A stretch of 64,000 bases of DNA from assembly GCF_002023715.1 (NCBI RefSeq), contig NZ_MAHX01000013.1:124001-188000 (forward strand), in the 5' to 3' direction. Positions 8,647 through 17,315 of this stretch are shown one piece after another (positions within the stretch are counted from its first letter, which is position 1; each line of letters opens with the position of its first letter). Below the pieces are notes generated by a model that did not search any database, had not been told where the DNA came from, and saw only the letters and a program-made list of their open reading frames with translations. A program made the position numbers and the translations under genes. This DNA is from Elizabethkingia occulta. Lineage in GTDB: Bacteria; Bacteroidota; Bacteroidia; Flavobacteriales; Weeksellaceae.

Positions 8647-9201
8647 ATGATTGCACTTATTGTTGTTATTGCACTTGTTGCTATCGTTTTGTTGTATGGA
8701 GTTTCTGTGTACAATAAGCTTGTTAAATTCAGAAATTTGGTTCAGGAAGCCTGGAGTAGTATTGATGTAATGCTGAAAAAGCGATATGATCTTATTCCAA
8801 ATTTGGTAGAAACTGTAAAAGGATATGCTACACACGAAAGAGAAACATTAGATAGTGTAACGCAGGCGAGAACTATGGCGAAAAATGCTGGTTCTGTACA
8901 GGAGAAAGAAGCTGCTGAGAAAAATCTTAATCAGGCTATGATGAATTTATTTGCTGTGGCCGAACAATATCCGGATCTGAAGGCTAATACCAATTTTCAG
9001 CAACTGCAAAATGAACTTTCTTCTCTGGAAAGTGATATCGAAAAATCCAGAAGATATTACAATGGTACCGCGCGGGAGAATAATACACTTGTAGAATCCT
9101 TCCCAAGCAATATTATTGCTAACATGTATAAATTTGAAAAAGCACCTTTCTTCGAGTTACAGAATACCGCTGAAAGAGAAGTTCCTTCTGTAAAATTTTA
9201 A
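8647..9201 (+). CDS. lemA: LemA family protein
   Basis: The 184-residue protein has one N-terminal membrane helix (IALIVVIALVAIVLLYGVSVY) and then the conserved helical LemA core: NLVQEAWSSIDVMLKKRYDL, IPNLVETVKGY, and SDIEKSRRYYNGTARENN. LemA proteins are inner-membrane proteins with an extracytoplasmic helical bundle. They are commonly encoded beside DUF2207/TPM-type membrane proteins, as here, 3 bases upstream of one. Function is not known in detail. Confidence 0.93.
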   Translation: MIALIVVIALVAIVLLYGVSVYNKLVKFRNLVQEAWSSIDVMLKKRYDLIPNLVETVKGYATHERETLDSVTQARTMAKNAGSVQEKEAAEKNLNQAMMNLFAVAEQYPDLKANTNFQQLQNELSSLESDIEKSRRYYNGTARENNTLVESFPSNIIANMYKFEKAPFFELQNTAEREVPSVKF

Positions 9202-9204
9202 AAA

Positions 9205-11199
9205 TTGAAGCGGTTATTTATATTTGTATTATTCTCTTTTTTTCTGCTTTTTAAAGCCCAGGAACAGGCTACAGCTGCGGCTGCAGCCGCAAATGCAGAT
9301 GCAGTAGGAGATAGTATAACAACAGAAAGTACAGAACCAACTGAAAGGATTTTATCTTTTCATTCAGATATTACAGTTCATAAAAATTCATCACTTACAG
9401 TTACCGAGACTATAGTTATCAACAGTCTTGGGTATAACTTTAAAAGAGGGATTTTCAGAACATTTCCCTCTGTGAGAAATCTGAACGGGAAGACGAAAAA
9501 AGTTAAGTTTAAAATTCTTTCCGTGAAGAAAGATGGTGTGAAGGAACATTATTCTACTACATATGAGAGTAGTCAAAAGACAATATATGTAGGGAATGAA
9601 GATACTTATTTGGATCCGGGAAAATATACTTATCAGATTACATATGAGACACCAGATCAGGTAGGATTCTTTCCTAAGTATGATGAGTTGTATTGGAATG
9701 TAAATGGTATGGCCTGGGATTTTCCTATAGACAAAATTTCGGCGACAGTTCACTTGCCTCAGGGAGCTAAAATATTACAAAATGCTTGTTACTCAGGAGT
9801 AGAGGGAAGTACGGCACAAAACTGTTCGTCAAAAATTATTTCTGATAATGAAATTGAATGGCAGGGTGGAAGCCTCTTAAGTCGGGAGAACTTGACTATT
9901 GCTGTTGGATTCCCTAAAGGAATTGTAATGCCACCACCACCGCCATCATTCTTAGAAAAATATGGTATCAGTATATTTCTGTTATTGGTATTTGGAGGTT
10001 TGTTGCTATATGGATATAATTCTTGGAAGAAGTATGGAGTAGATCCGGAAAAGCCTGTAGTTTATCCACAATTTAATGTGCCGGAAGATATGTCTCCTGC
10101 AGAATTAGGATATATACATCATGAAGGCTACAATACAAATTACCTTACGGCAGCACTTGTAAACCTTGCTATAAAGAAGTTTGTTGTAATAAAAGAAACT
10201 ACAAAGAAATCCATTTTAGGATTGTCTTCCGGGAAAGAATACGAAATTACCAAGCTAAAGGAACCAAGTCCGAAATTGGCAAAAGAAGAGATTGGGCTGA
10301 TGAACGATCTTTTTGGTAAGTCTTCTACAGTAACTTTGGATGGCAGCTATAGTAGTAAAATAGAAAAAGCTGTGGGTAACTTTACTCACAATATGACCTT
10401 TCAGTACAAAGCCTTTATTAAAGAAGGAAATAATGCCAATAAAGTTGTACTTCCGGCTATAGTTGTTTTTGCAGTTTTTATACTGACATTTATTGTAAGT
10501 AGTATTATTGGAGATTCCACAGAGCAATTGGTAATCGGAATGTTCGGACTAATCTTCGTTGTTATTTTCTTTGTGGTTACAATGGTTCTTATCTCTAAAA
10601 TGGAAGGACTGAATAAAGGATGTATTGTAGCTTTTATTGCAATATTTTTTCTCCCGTTCTTTATAAGTTTTATTATATTTTTTATTAAAGGTAATTTTGA
10701 TCAGAATACAAGATCCAGTTTTCTTTTTCTGATTGCTGGTATAGGTTTTCTTTTTGTTTACCGATACCTTATCAAAAGACCTTCTGAAGAAAAATTACGT
10801 AAACAGTCACTTATAGAAGGTTTTAAAATGTATATGGGTGCAGCGGAAAACGAGGTGATTAAGTTTCATAATCCTCCACAGATGACGCCGGCTATATTTG
10901 AAACCTATCTACCATACGCAATGGTATTGGGTGTGGATAAAATTTGGGGTGAAAAATTTCAGGATATGCTGCAGCAAATGTCTGTGGATTATACCAACGA
11001 TTGGTATACCGGAAGTACGATTGGGTTTGCCGGTCTGGGACATACACTTAATTCCAGCTTAACCAACTCTATCTCCTCAGGCTCAACTCCACCTTCAAGT
11101 AGTAATTCATCAGGAAGCAGCTCTAGCTTTAGCAGTGGCTCCAGTGGTGGTGGATTCTCTGGCGGCGGCGGTGGCGGCGGTGGCGGTGGCGGCTGGTAG
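9205..11199 (+). CDS. DUF2207 membrane protein with Gly-rich tail
   Basis: The 664-residue protein starts at TTG 9205, 3 bases after lemA; no in-frame ATG gives a full signal peptide (MKRLFIFVLFSFFLLFKAQ). An extracytoplasmic beta-rich DUF2207 domain (about residues 45-235) starts SFHSDITVHKNSSLTVTETI. Next are a membrane helix (ISIFLLLVFGGLLLYGY), a cytoplasmic region, and a cluster of four further helices (VVLPAIVVFAVFILTFIV onwards). The C-terminus is Ser- then Gly-rich and ends in a run of 11 Gly and a Trp. Such Gly-rich tails are common in this family. With LemA it forms a conserved two-gene module of unknown role. Confidence 0.88.
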   Translation: MKRLFIFVLFSFFLLFKAQEQATAAAAAANADAVGDSITTESTEPTERILSFHSDITVHKNSSLTVTETIVINSLGYNFKRGIFRTFPSVRNLNGKTKKVKFKILSVKKDGVKEHYSTTYESSQKTIYVGNEDTYLDPGKYTYQITYETPDQVGFFPKYDELYWNVNGMAWDFPIDKISATVHLPQGAKILQNACYSGVEGSTAQNCSSKIISDNEIEWQGGSLLSRENLTIAVGFPKGIVMPPPPPSFLEKYGISIFLLLVFGGLLLYGYNSWKKYGVDPEKPVVYPQFNVPEDMSPAELGYIHHEGYNTNYLTAALVNLAIKKFVVIKETTKKSILGLSSGKEYEITKLKEPSPKLAKEEIGLMNDLFGKSSTVTLDGSYSSKIEKAVGNFTHNMTFQYKAFIKEGNNANKVVLPAIVVFAVFILTFIVSSIIGDSTEQLVIGMFGLIFVVIFFVVTMVLISKMEGLNKGCIVAFIAIFFLPFFISFIIFFIKGNFDQNTRSSFLFLIAGIGFLFVYRYLIKRPSEEKLRKQSLIEGFKMYMGAAENEVIKFHNPPQMTPAIFETYLPYAMVLGVDKIWGEKFQDMLQQMSVDYTNDWYTGSTIGFAGLGHTLNSSLTNSISSGSTPPSSSNSSGSSSSFSSGSSGGGFSGGGGGGGGGGGW

Positions 11200-11210
11200 C
11201 TTCACGTACA

Positions 11211-11246
11211 AAAAAAGCATTCAGAATTTTCTGAATGCTTTTTTTG
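11211..11246. terminator. Bidirectional terminator between the DUF2207 gene and murA
   Basis: AAAAAAGCATTCAGAA (11211-11226) pairs perfectly with its complement from 11229, with a 2-nt gap, followed by T-runs. It is a long symmetrical stem between convergent genes. Confidence 0.9.
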
Positions 11247-11251
11247 TGTTA

Positions 11252-12559
11252 TTATATTCTTTGGATGTCTGCTCCCAGAGCTTTTAATCTTCCGTCTATA
11301 TTTTCGTAACCTCTGTCAATCTGTTCTATATTGTGAATAATAGATTTTCCTTCGGCTGATAAAGCTGCAATAAGCAATGCGTTTCCGGCACGAATATCCG
11401 GCGATGTCATTGTTGTACCTCTTAGTGGAGCTTCGTGGTTTAGTCCTACCACTGTTGCTCTGTGCGGGTCGCAAAGGATAATCTGTGCTCCCATGTCGAT
11501 TAATTTATCCACAAAGAACAAACGGGATTCGAACATCTTCTGGTGAACCAGAACAGTTCCCTTTGCCTGAGTAGCAACAACTAAAACAATAGACAATAAA
11601 TCCGGAGTGAAACCTGGCCACGGAGCATCGGTAACGGTAAGGATAGAACCGTCAATAAACTTCTGTATCTTATAGTGTTCCTGTGCAGGAATGTAGATGT
11701 CTTCTCCGCTTCTCTCCAGTTGTATTCCAAGCTTTCTGAAAGTATCAGGAATAATTCCTAATTGGTTCCAGTTAACATTTTTAATAGTGATTTCAGACTT
11801 TGTCATTGCTGCAAGTCCAATCCATGAACCTATTTCTACCATATCCGGAAGCATTGTATGCTCAGTCCCGTGAAGATGTTCAACACCTTCAATAGTTAAT
11901 AAGTTTGATCCTACACCAGAAATGTTAGCTCCCATTCTGTTTAGCATCTTGCAAAGTTGCTGAAGGTAAGGTTCGCAGGCAGCATTATAAATTCTGGTTT
12001 TTCCTTTCGCCAGGACGGCAGCCATTAGAATATTAGCTGTACCAGTTACAGAAGCTTCTTCCAGTAGGATAAATTTACCGTGAAGTTCTTTAGCTTTTAA
12101 TGAATAAAAATATTGCTCTTCATCATAATGAAACTCAGCTCCTAATTCAACAAATCCCTGAAAGTGAGTGTCTAATCTTCTTCTTCCGATTTTGTCACCA
12201 CCCGGTGTTGGCATATAAGCCTCACCGAAACGTGCTAAAAGCGGACCTAAAAGCATAACAGAACCTCTTAGCTTTGCTCCGTTCATTTTGAATTCCGGAG
12301 ATTTGATATAATCGAAGTTAATGTTATCTGCTTTGAAGGTATAGTCACCTTTACCATTTTTTGTAATAATAACGCCCAGGTCTCTTAAAATGTCAATAAG
12401 CTGATTAACATCTTTAATGTCTGGTATATTCTTAATTCTTACTTCATCACCTGTTAAAAGCACAGCGCAAAGAATCTGCAATGCTTCGTTTTTTGCACCT
12501 TGTGGAGTAATTTCTCCGGATAAAGGCTTTCCTCCTCGTATTTGAAATGCGTTACTCAT
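11252..12559 (-). CDS. murA: UDP-N-acetylglucosamine 1-carboxyvinyltransferase
   Basis: MurA transfers enolpyruvate from PEP to UDP-GlcNAc, the first committed step of peptidoglycan synthesis. The 435-residue protein has the N-terminal GGKPLSGEITPQGAKNEAL with the catalytic Lys-Asn pair, and TSPDIRAGNALLIAAL near the C-terminus. The active-site loop reads TPGGDKIGRRRLDTH: Asp122 (codon GTC on plus, 12194-12196) replaces the Cys that fosfomycin alkylates in E. coli MurA (Cys115). From enzymes known to carry this Cys-to-Asp change, such as those of mycobacteria and chlamydiae, it predicts an active enzyme insensitive to fosfomycin. Its start overlaps the DUF4290 stop by one base. Confidence 0.97.
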   Translation of the reverse strand: MSNAFQIRGGKPLSGEITPQGAKNEALQILCAVLLTGDEVRIKNIPDIKDVNQLIDILRDLGVIITKNGKGDYTFKADNINFDYIKSPEFKMNGAKLRGSVMLLGPLLARFGEAYMPTPGGDKIGRRRLDTHFQGFVELGAEFHYDEEQYFYSLKAKELHGKFILLEEASVTGTANILMAAVLAKGKTRIYNAACEPYLQQLCKMLNRMGANISGVGSNLLTIEGVEHLHGTEHTMLPDMVEIGSWIGLAAMTKSEITIKNVNWNQLGIIPDTFRKLGIQLERSGEDIYIPAQEHYKIQKFIDGSILTVTDAPWPGFTPDLLSIVLVVATQAKGTVLVHQKMFESRLFFVDKLIDMGAQIILCDPHRATVVGLNHEAPLRGTTMTSPDIRAGNALLIAALSAEGKSIIHNIEQIDRGYENIDGRLKALGADIQRI

Positions 12560-13218
12560 TAATTCTTTCGGTTGTTTTTATGATTATTCTGGAAATTTCT
12601 TCTTTTCTGCTGGTTGTTTTTATTATTTTGATTCTGGTTCTGATTTTTGTTTCTGTGATTGTTGCCAGAATGATAAATCTTACTTTTTTCTAAAGAATCA
12701 ACACCTGTAATGTCCAGCTGTTCATTAGAAAGCGTTTTTAGATGTCTGAAGATTACCTCGTCCTGTACATGCTCTTTATTATATACATTATACGACTTCT
12801 TCATATTATTTGCAATAACCTGAATCAAAGCCTCTTTTTCTTCACCTTCCGGAAGAGAAATAGCTTTATCTATAAGTTGTAAAATACTTTTGCCATAAAA
12901 CTTATACTCATTATCATAAGAAGGATACTCCAGTTTTTTAGGTTTCTGTTGTAATTCTTCAGCGGTCGGAATCGGGTATGGAGAGTCTACATCCAGATTA
13001 TAATCTGCAAGAATAAAAAGATGATCCCAAAGCTTATGATTATAATTTTCCTCATCACGAAGGTGTGGATTCCTTTGCCCGATAAAAGCGATGATGGCAT
13101 TTGCCATTTCGTTTCGTTCTTCTTTGGTAGGAAGTGCCTTGCAATGCTCTACCAGAGATTGTATAAGGCGCCCGTATTCAGGCATATATAATGGTGTTCT
13201 TTCAGTATTGTATTCCAT
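12559..13218 (-). CDS. DUF4290 domain-containing protein
   Basis: This 219-residue cytosolic protein belongs to a family I know only from Bacteroidetes, usually encoded next to murA. The N-terminal part begins MEYNTERTPLYMPEYGR and has LPTKEERNEMANAIIAFIGQ and HKLWDHLFILADYNLDVDSP. The last ~35 residues are a low-complexity Asn/Gln/Lys/Arg tail, strongly basic and probably disordered, that could bind nucleic acid or acidic partners (inference). The stop overlaps the murA ATG by one base, which ties it to cell-wall synthesis by context. Function is unknown. Confidence 0.88.
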   Translation of the reverse strand: MEYNTERTPLYMPEYGRLIQSLVEHCKALPTKEERNEMANAIIAFIGQRNPHLRDEENYNHKLWDHLFILADYNLDVDSPYPIPTAEELQQKPKKLEYPSYDNEYKFYGKSILQLIDKAISLPEGEEKEALIQVIANNMKKSYNVYNKEHVQDEVIFRHLKTLSNEQLDITGVDSLEKSKIYHSGNNHRNKNQNQNQNNKNNQQKRRNFQNNHKNNRKN

Positions 13219-13243
13219 TGATAGACGGATGTAAAATAAGGGT

Positions 13244-13251
13244 CAAAGATA
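13244..13251 (-). promoter_or_regulatory. -7 promoter box for DUF4290-murA
   Basis: On the minus strand this reads TATCTTTG, a perfect TAnnTTTG, ending 25 nt before the DUF4290 ATG. Confidence 0.55.
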
Positions 13252-13293
13252 GTGTTTTTATTTTGGTTTTTATATTCCCAAAAGTATTCTGAA

Positions 13294-13713
13294 TTAGGTC
13301 AGAAATGGCTCAGTTATAAACTTTTTTCTCTCCTCAATAGTCAGAATAGGGCAGGCTTCAACGTCTACTTTTTTCCGGTTTCGGGAAACAAAATCATAAA
13401 TGGTATCAGAAATAAATTCGGGTATAAATTTCATCCATGATAATGGACGATATATACCACCCAGTAAAGAAAAGATCTTAAAGATTGCTTTAGATCTTAC
13501 CAGATAGTATTGCTGAGGTTTTAACAGGTAAATTGTATTGAATTCGATGTGGTTCAGGTTTCTCTTTTTCAGAAAATCCTGTCCGAAATCTGATTGGAGT
13601 GCGGCAAACATAAATTTGTTTTTATCGTCGCGTTTCAGAATAAAATTTACCCAGTAATTGCACATCGGGCAATCACCATCATATAGAACAATATGTTTAT
13701 TTTGTATTTGCAT
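13294..13713 (-). CDS. DCC-family thiol-disulfide oxidoreductase-like protein (DUF393)
   Basis: The 139-residue protein opens with IVLYDGDCPMCNYWVNFI, which contains the DxxCxxC motif that names the DCC family. These are small thioredoxin-like proteins thought to act in thiol-disulfide exchange. The rest fits the family: FAALQSDFGQDFL, and SKAIFKIFSLLGGIYRPL near the middle. No signal peptide is seen, so it is probably cytosolic. It lies 6 bases after the haem-binding gene and may share its transcript. Substrate unknown. Confidence 0.88.
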   Translation of the reverse strand: MQIQNKHIVLYDGDCPMCNYWVNFILKRDDKNKFMFAALQSDFGQDFLKKRNLNHIEFNTIYLLKPQQYYLVRSKAIFKIFSLLGGIYRPLSWMKFIPEFISDTIYDFVSRNRKKVDVEACPILTIEERKKFITEPFLT

Positions 13714-13719
13714 TTTTTG

Positions 13720-14199
13720 TTACGGCTGCTCCTGTTCAGTCGTGTTGTATCTTATTTCGGTATCTGTTCTGGCGTTTTTCAGATATTTGATCAGCATCTT
13801 TTTATCTGTATCACTAAGTCTGGCATTTTGATGGGCCAAAAGGTAGGTTTCCAGAGGCATTTTATCTTTTTCAATCATTTCCACAGACTCGTCCAGTTTC
13901 CGGAGTTGTCTTTCTGTGTCATAAAGTGCAAAGGTAGAAAAATTAAGATGTTTTCTACCATCAATAATATGATCTTTCATCCACCAGGATACAGGAGCAA
14001 TATTACTGTACCATGGATATTTAGTTTCATTGGAATGACAGTCATAACAGGAATTTCTAATAACCTTGCTGACTTCTTCGGGAGTTTTCTTTATAGTAAG
14101 AAAATCCATCCTTTCATTCACAGGTGGGTTGACTTTATCAATCGGAAAGAACTGAATGATAATGAAAGCAACCAGTAGTATAACCAAAAATTTTTTCAT
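13720..14199 (-). CDS. Haem-binding domain protein (c-type, CYDCH motif)
   Basis: The 159-residue protein has an N-terminal membrane anchor or signal (MKKFLVILLVAFIIIQFFP) and then an exported domain with one covalent haem motif in RNSCYDCHSNETKYPWYSN. The following SWWMKDHIIDGRKHLNFSTF and LETYLLAHQNARLSDTDK are typical of the Bacteroidetes haem-binding domain family (Haem_bd). It likely carries one c-type haem on the periplasmic side of the inner membrane. Redox partners are unknown. It is divergent from der and has its own -7 box. Confidence 0.87.
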   Translation of the reverse strand: MKKFLVILLVAFIIIQFFPIDKVNPPVNERMDFLTIKKTPEEVSKVIRNSCYDCHSNETKYPWYSNIAPVSWWMKDHIIDGRKHLNFSTFALYDTERQLRKLDESVEMIEKDKMPLETYLLAHQNARLSDTDKKMLIKYLKNARTDTEIRYNTTEQEQP

Positions 14200-14219
14200 T
14201 GAAAGTGAAGTTTCCTTAT

Positions 14220-14227
14220 CAAATTTA
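14220..14227 (-). promoter_or_regulatory. -7 promoter box for the haem-binding gene
   Basis: On the minus strand this is TAAATTTG (TAnnTTTG), 20 nt before the ATG at 14199. Confidence 0.5.
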
Positions 14228-14312
14228 TAAAAAATATTGCTTATATGCTCATCTTCAATATATAAACTTATGTCGTTGTAAATATAAAACTGGTAACAAC
14301 AAACTAAATTCG

Positions 14313-14320
14313 TATCTTTG
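14313..14320 (+). promoter_or_regulatory. -7 promoter box for der
   Basis: TATCTTTG is a perfect TAnnTTTG match lying 106 nt before the der ATG, implying an unusually long leader of about 100 nt. Confidence 0.55.
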
Positions 14321-14330
14321 CAAAAATTTT

Positions 14331-14403
14331 TGGGCTCGGAAAGACCGGGTAACCCATTCTTTAACGTCTTCTTTTTCGCTCAGATTATACTATACACTGA
14401 GTG
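14331..14403 (+). ncRNA. Structured 5' leader of der (unassigned)
   Basis: Two hairpins can form in the predicted der leader. In the first, TGGGCTCGG (14331-14339) pairs with CCGGG (14345-14349) and, after a 3-nt bulge, CCCA (14353-14356). In the second, CGCTCAG (14377-14383) pairs with CTGAGTG (14397-14403) with one G-U pair. This is more structure than the other leaders in the window show. I do not recognise a known RNA family; a regulatory role is inference. Confidence 0.3.
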
Positions 14404-14426
14404 AGGCCGAAGAGAAACAAAATTTT

Positions 14427-15737
14427 ATGTCAAATATTGTTGCAATCGTTGGGCGTCCCAACGTTGGAAAATCCACCCTGTTTAACAGACTTTTAGAGAG
14501 AAGAGAAGCTATTGTAGATTCTACAGCCGGAGTAACCCGTGACCGTCATTATGGTAAATCGGAATGGAACGGAGTAGAGTTTACTGTAATCGATACGGGT
14601 GGTTATGATGTAGGTACTGATGATGTATTCGAAGAGGAGATTCGTAAGCAGGTACAGCTTGCAGTAGATGAGGCGACTTCAATTATCTTTATGATGAATG
14701 TTGAAGAAGGTCTTACAGATACAGATTATGAAATCTATCATTTGCTAAGAAGATCGAATAAACCTGTTTATATTGTTATAAACAAAGTTGATTCTTCAAG
14801 AGAAGAGCTTCCGGCAACGGAATTTTATCAATTAGGAATTGATAAGTATTTTACACTTTCATCTGCTACCGGTTCCGGTACAGGAGATTTGTTGGATGAT
14901 GTAGTAAGAGATTTCCCTACAACAGAATATAAAGACCCGTTTGAAGGTCTTCCTAAAATTACAATTGTTGGTCGTCCGAATGTTGGTAAGTCTACAATGA
15001 CCAATGCTCTTTTGGATAACGAGCGTAATATTGTTACTGATATTGCTGGTACCACAAGAGATAGTATCCAAAGTTTGTATAACAAATTCGGACACGAATT
15101 TGTATTGGTAGATACTGCAGGGATGCGTAAAAAGAACAGAGTTTCTGAAAACCTGGAGTTCTATTCTGTAATGCGTTCGGTAAGAGCTATTGAGAATTCG
15201 GATGTAGTAATTATTATGGTAGACGCTGAATTAGGATGGGAGGCTCAGGATATGAGCATCTTTGGTATTGCTCAGCGAAACAGAAAAGGTATTGTAATCC
15301 TTGTTAATAAATGGGATTTGGTTGAAGATAAGAAAACCAATACAATGCGTGATTTTGAACAAGCGATCCGTAATAAGATTGGTCAGTTTTCTGATGTTCC
15401 AATTCTTTTTGTTTCTGCTCTTACAAAGCAAAGAATTTTGAAATCTGTAGAAACAGCAATGGAGGTTTATGAAAACCGTCAGAAGAAAATCAAAACTTCT
15501 AAGCTTAATGAGGTGATGTTACCAATATTCGAAGGAACGCCACCGCCAGCTATAAAAGGTAAGTACATAAAAATTAAATATTGTGTACAGTTGCCAACAC
15601 CTTCTCCACAGTTTGTATTTTTCTGTAATCTTCCACAATATGTGAAAGAGCCTTATAAGAGGTTTACCGAAAATCAGCTGCGTAAAGAGTTTGGCTTTAC
15701 CGGAGTTCCGATAGAAGTATATTTCAGACAAAAATAA
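14427..15737 (+). CDS. der: Ribosome-assembly GTPase Der (EngA)
   Basis: Der is the tandem-GTPase assembly factor of the 50S subunit. From ATG 14427 the protein is 436 residues, the usual length; a frame open from 14199 only adds non-conserved sequence across the leader. Two G domains are seen, each with GRPNVGKST (residues about 8-16 and again near 180), DTGGYDVG and DTAGMRKKNR switch II motifs, and NKVD and NKWDL specificity motifs. A C-terminal KH-like domain follows (EVMLPIFEGTPPPAIKGK). It has its own promoter and terminator. Confidence 0.97.
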   Translation: MSNIVAIVGRPNVGKSTLFNRLLERREAIVDSTAGVTRDRHYGKSEWNGVEFTVIDTGGYDVGTDDVFEEEIRKQVQLAVDEATSIIFMMNVEEGLTDTDYEIYHLLRRSNKPVYIVINKVDSSREELPATEFYQLGIDKYFTLSSATGSGTGDLLDDVVRDFPTTEYKDPFEGLPKITIVGRPNVGKSTMTNALLDNERNIVTDIAGTTRDSIQSLYNKFGHEFVLVDTAGMRKKNRVSENLEFYSVMRSVRAIENSDVVIIMVDAELGWEAQDMSIFGIAQRNRKGIVILVNKWDLVEDKKTNTMRDFEQAIRNKIGQFSDVPILFVSALTKQRILKSVETAMEVYENRQKKIKTSKLNEVMLPIFEGTPPPAIKGKYIKIKYCVQLPTPSPQFVFFCNLPQYVKEPYKRFTENQLRKEFGFTGVPIEVYFRQK

Positions 15738-15742
15738 TAAAG

Positions 15743-15780
15743 AAACCCTTGTTAAGATCACTCTTAGCAAGGGTTTTTAA
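15743..15780 (+). terminator. der terminator
   Basis: The 15-nt arm 15743-15757 pairs with 15762-15776 around the 4-nt loop TCAC, with a single G-U pair and a following T-run. Confidence 0.85.
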
Positions 15781-15793
15781 AATCTGCTATATA

Positions 15794-16438
15794 ATGGAGG
15801 TTATACTTTTTTATACCTTTATTTCTCAAAATCCACCCGAAAAAATAGATGCCTTTTTCCGTACACTTCCGGAAGAACTAAGATTGTCTATATCTCAATA
15901 CCAGAGTCAGAAAGATAGACAGGCCAGGGTGTTGTCTAAATTTTTAACTGAAAAGTTATTTCATCAATTTTATCCGGATCATCAGTTAGATTGGAAAAAA
16001 CTTAAAAAAGATGAAAACTTTAAACCTTATCTGGAAGGCTATCATTTTAATTTTTCATCTGCACACAGCGAAGATCTATGTCTAGTCTGTGCTTCTGTGA
16101 ACGATAGATGCGGCGTTGATACGGAGATATTAAAGCCTCTGGATGTTTCAGTTTTTAAAGATTTTCTTCACTCTGAAGAGCAAGATTATCTATTGAATGG
16201 CCAGAATTCTGTGAATGATTTTTATAATATATGGATAAAAAAGGAAGCCGTGCTAAAGGCTTCTGGTTTGGGGATTTCTAAGGAGTTAAATGAAGTAAAT
16301 ACTTTGCCTGATTGTATACAGGTCAATGATCAGAACTTTTTTACAAACGAAGTCTTTATCTCAGAACTTTATAAAGTTTTTATAGCATCGGAAAACCCAT
16401 CTGTAAAAATCAGTGTATACAACATATCAATTGGCTAA
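15794..16438 (+). CDS. 4'-phosphopantetheinyl transferase (Sfp type)
   Basis: This enzyme moves phosphopantetheine from CoA onto a serine of carrier proteins. From ATG 15794 it is 214 residues, within the Sfp-type size range. Signatures are FNFSSAH (residues 85-91), the Mg2+-binding GVDTE (107-111) and WIKKEAVLKA (147-156). An upstream in-frame ATG at 15749 lies inside the der terminator and is rejected. The gene converges on a three-gene minus-strand block ending in a large synthetase that carries a carrier domain (Ser547), a likely substrate (inference from context). It may also serve other carrier proteins of the cell. Confidence 0.92.
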   Translation: MEVILFYTFISQNPPEKIDAFFRTLPEELRLSISQYQSQKDRQARVLSKFLTEKLFHQFYPDHQLDWKKLKKDENFKPYLEGYHFNFSSAHSEDLCLVCASVNDRCGVDTEILKPLDVSVFKDFLHSEEQDYLLNGQNSVNDFYNIWIKKEAVLKASGLGISKELNEVNTLPDCIQVNDQNFFTNEVFISELYKVFIASENPSVKISVYNISIG

Positions 16439-16458
16439 ACCTTATCTGAGGTTAATTG

Positions 16459-17301
16459 TTATTTTCTTTTTTCAAATAACCATTTCGGAATTTCGTCATT
16501 CAGTAGGAAAGGAATCGTAATATTATTATGATTAAGATATGTGTAGGTGGTAAATAATAGATTTTTATTCCCACTGAGCTTTTTGTAAAGCACCTCGCTT
16601 CCAACATATGGATTTTCATTATCCTCACTTCCGTGGATAAGCCAAATCTTTTTGTTTCTTATTTTATTAAGGTTCGAAAAATTTGGAACAGCGGCAATAG
16701 AAACGATTGCTGCGAATGTTTCGGGAGTAATACTTAGTAAATCCTGAGCGGTAGAAGCTCCCATGGAATAACCAACCAGATATATTCTGTTCTTATCTAT
16801 TTCCGGATATTCAGCTGTTGTTTTCTTAATGAGTTCTGGTAATGCCAATACATCTTCAGAAGGTTTTGAGACAAGAATTCCGTCGTTGTTTTCAGTATAA
16901 TTGGATGAGCGTTCTCCAAATTGTGGCGCTATAACAAAGCAATTGTATCGACTATAAATATCGTTCCTAAGCCATATTCTTGCAAGATGTTCTAGCTGAT
17001 TTTCATTGTCGTGACCAATTCTGGATGAATTATGAAATGTAATAACCAGAGGATATTTCTTTTTGTTATCAATATTTTTAGGTAACAGAAATCTGTACGG
17101 TAATTCTTTGTCTTTGTAACTGAATACTTTTTTTTGGTAATTCTCTGTAGAAAGATTATTTAATGCTTTTCTGGTATTGACAAATGTAAGACTGTCTACC
17201 TTGGTATTACTGTATAAATGCCTTTGACCCCACATTATACCTGATGTGAAGAGGCAAAGAAAAGTTATTCTCTGAATGGTTCGGGAATAAAGTTTAATCA
17301 T
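16459..17301 (-). CDS. Exported alpha/beta-hydrolase (esterase/peptidase-like)
   Basis: The 280-residue protein has an N-terminal signal peptide (RITFLCLFTSGIMWGQ) and an alpha/beta-hydrolase domain. The oxyanion region is YPLVITFHNSS, the nucleophile elbow VGYSMGAST with Ser, and the late acid/His region is WLIHGSEDNENPY followed by YLNHNNI. It resembles the PHB-depolymerase/feruloyl-esterase-like exported hydrolases. Substrate is unknown. It lies 14 bases downstream of the GNAT gene in the same direction as the NRPS-like synthetase, so it may hydrolyse or release that product (inference). Confidence 0.82.
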   Translation of the reverse strand: MIKLYSRTIQRITFLCLFTSGIMWGQRHLYSNTKVDSLTFVNTRKALNNLSTENYQKKVFSYKDKELPYRFLLPKNIDNKKKYPLVITFHNSSRIGHDNENQLEHLARIWLRNDIYSRYNCFVIAPQFGERSSNYTENNDGILVSKPSEDVLALPELIKKTTAEYPEIDKNRIYLVGYSMGASTAQDLLSITPETFAAIVSIAAVPNFSNLNKIRNKKIWLIHGSEDNENPYVGSEVLYKKLSGNKNLLFTTYTYLNHNNITIPFLLNDEIPKWLFEKRK

Positions 17302-17315
17302 TTTTTATGTTGTAA

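Noticed and set aside
9205-11199. The Gly-run tail of the DUF2207 protein as a sequencing artefact
   Set aside because: Codons vary between GGC and GGT, the frame stays open to a proper stop, and Gly-rich tails are typical of this family.
13252-13440. A small plus-strand open frame of 62 codons
   Set aside because: It runs antisense to the DCC-family gene and has no coding features of its own.
14199-14426. A 76-residue N-terminal extension of Der
   Set aside because: The extension is not conserved, is rich in Cys and Lys, and crosses the der promoter box and leader hairpins; the family start MSNIVAIVGRPNVGKST is at 14427.
15749-15793. An earlier start for the phosphopantetheinyl transferase
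   Set aside because: It lies in the der terminator hairpin and adds 15 residues not seen in the family.
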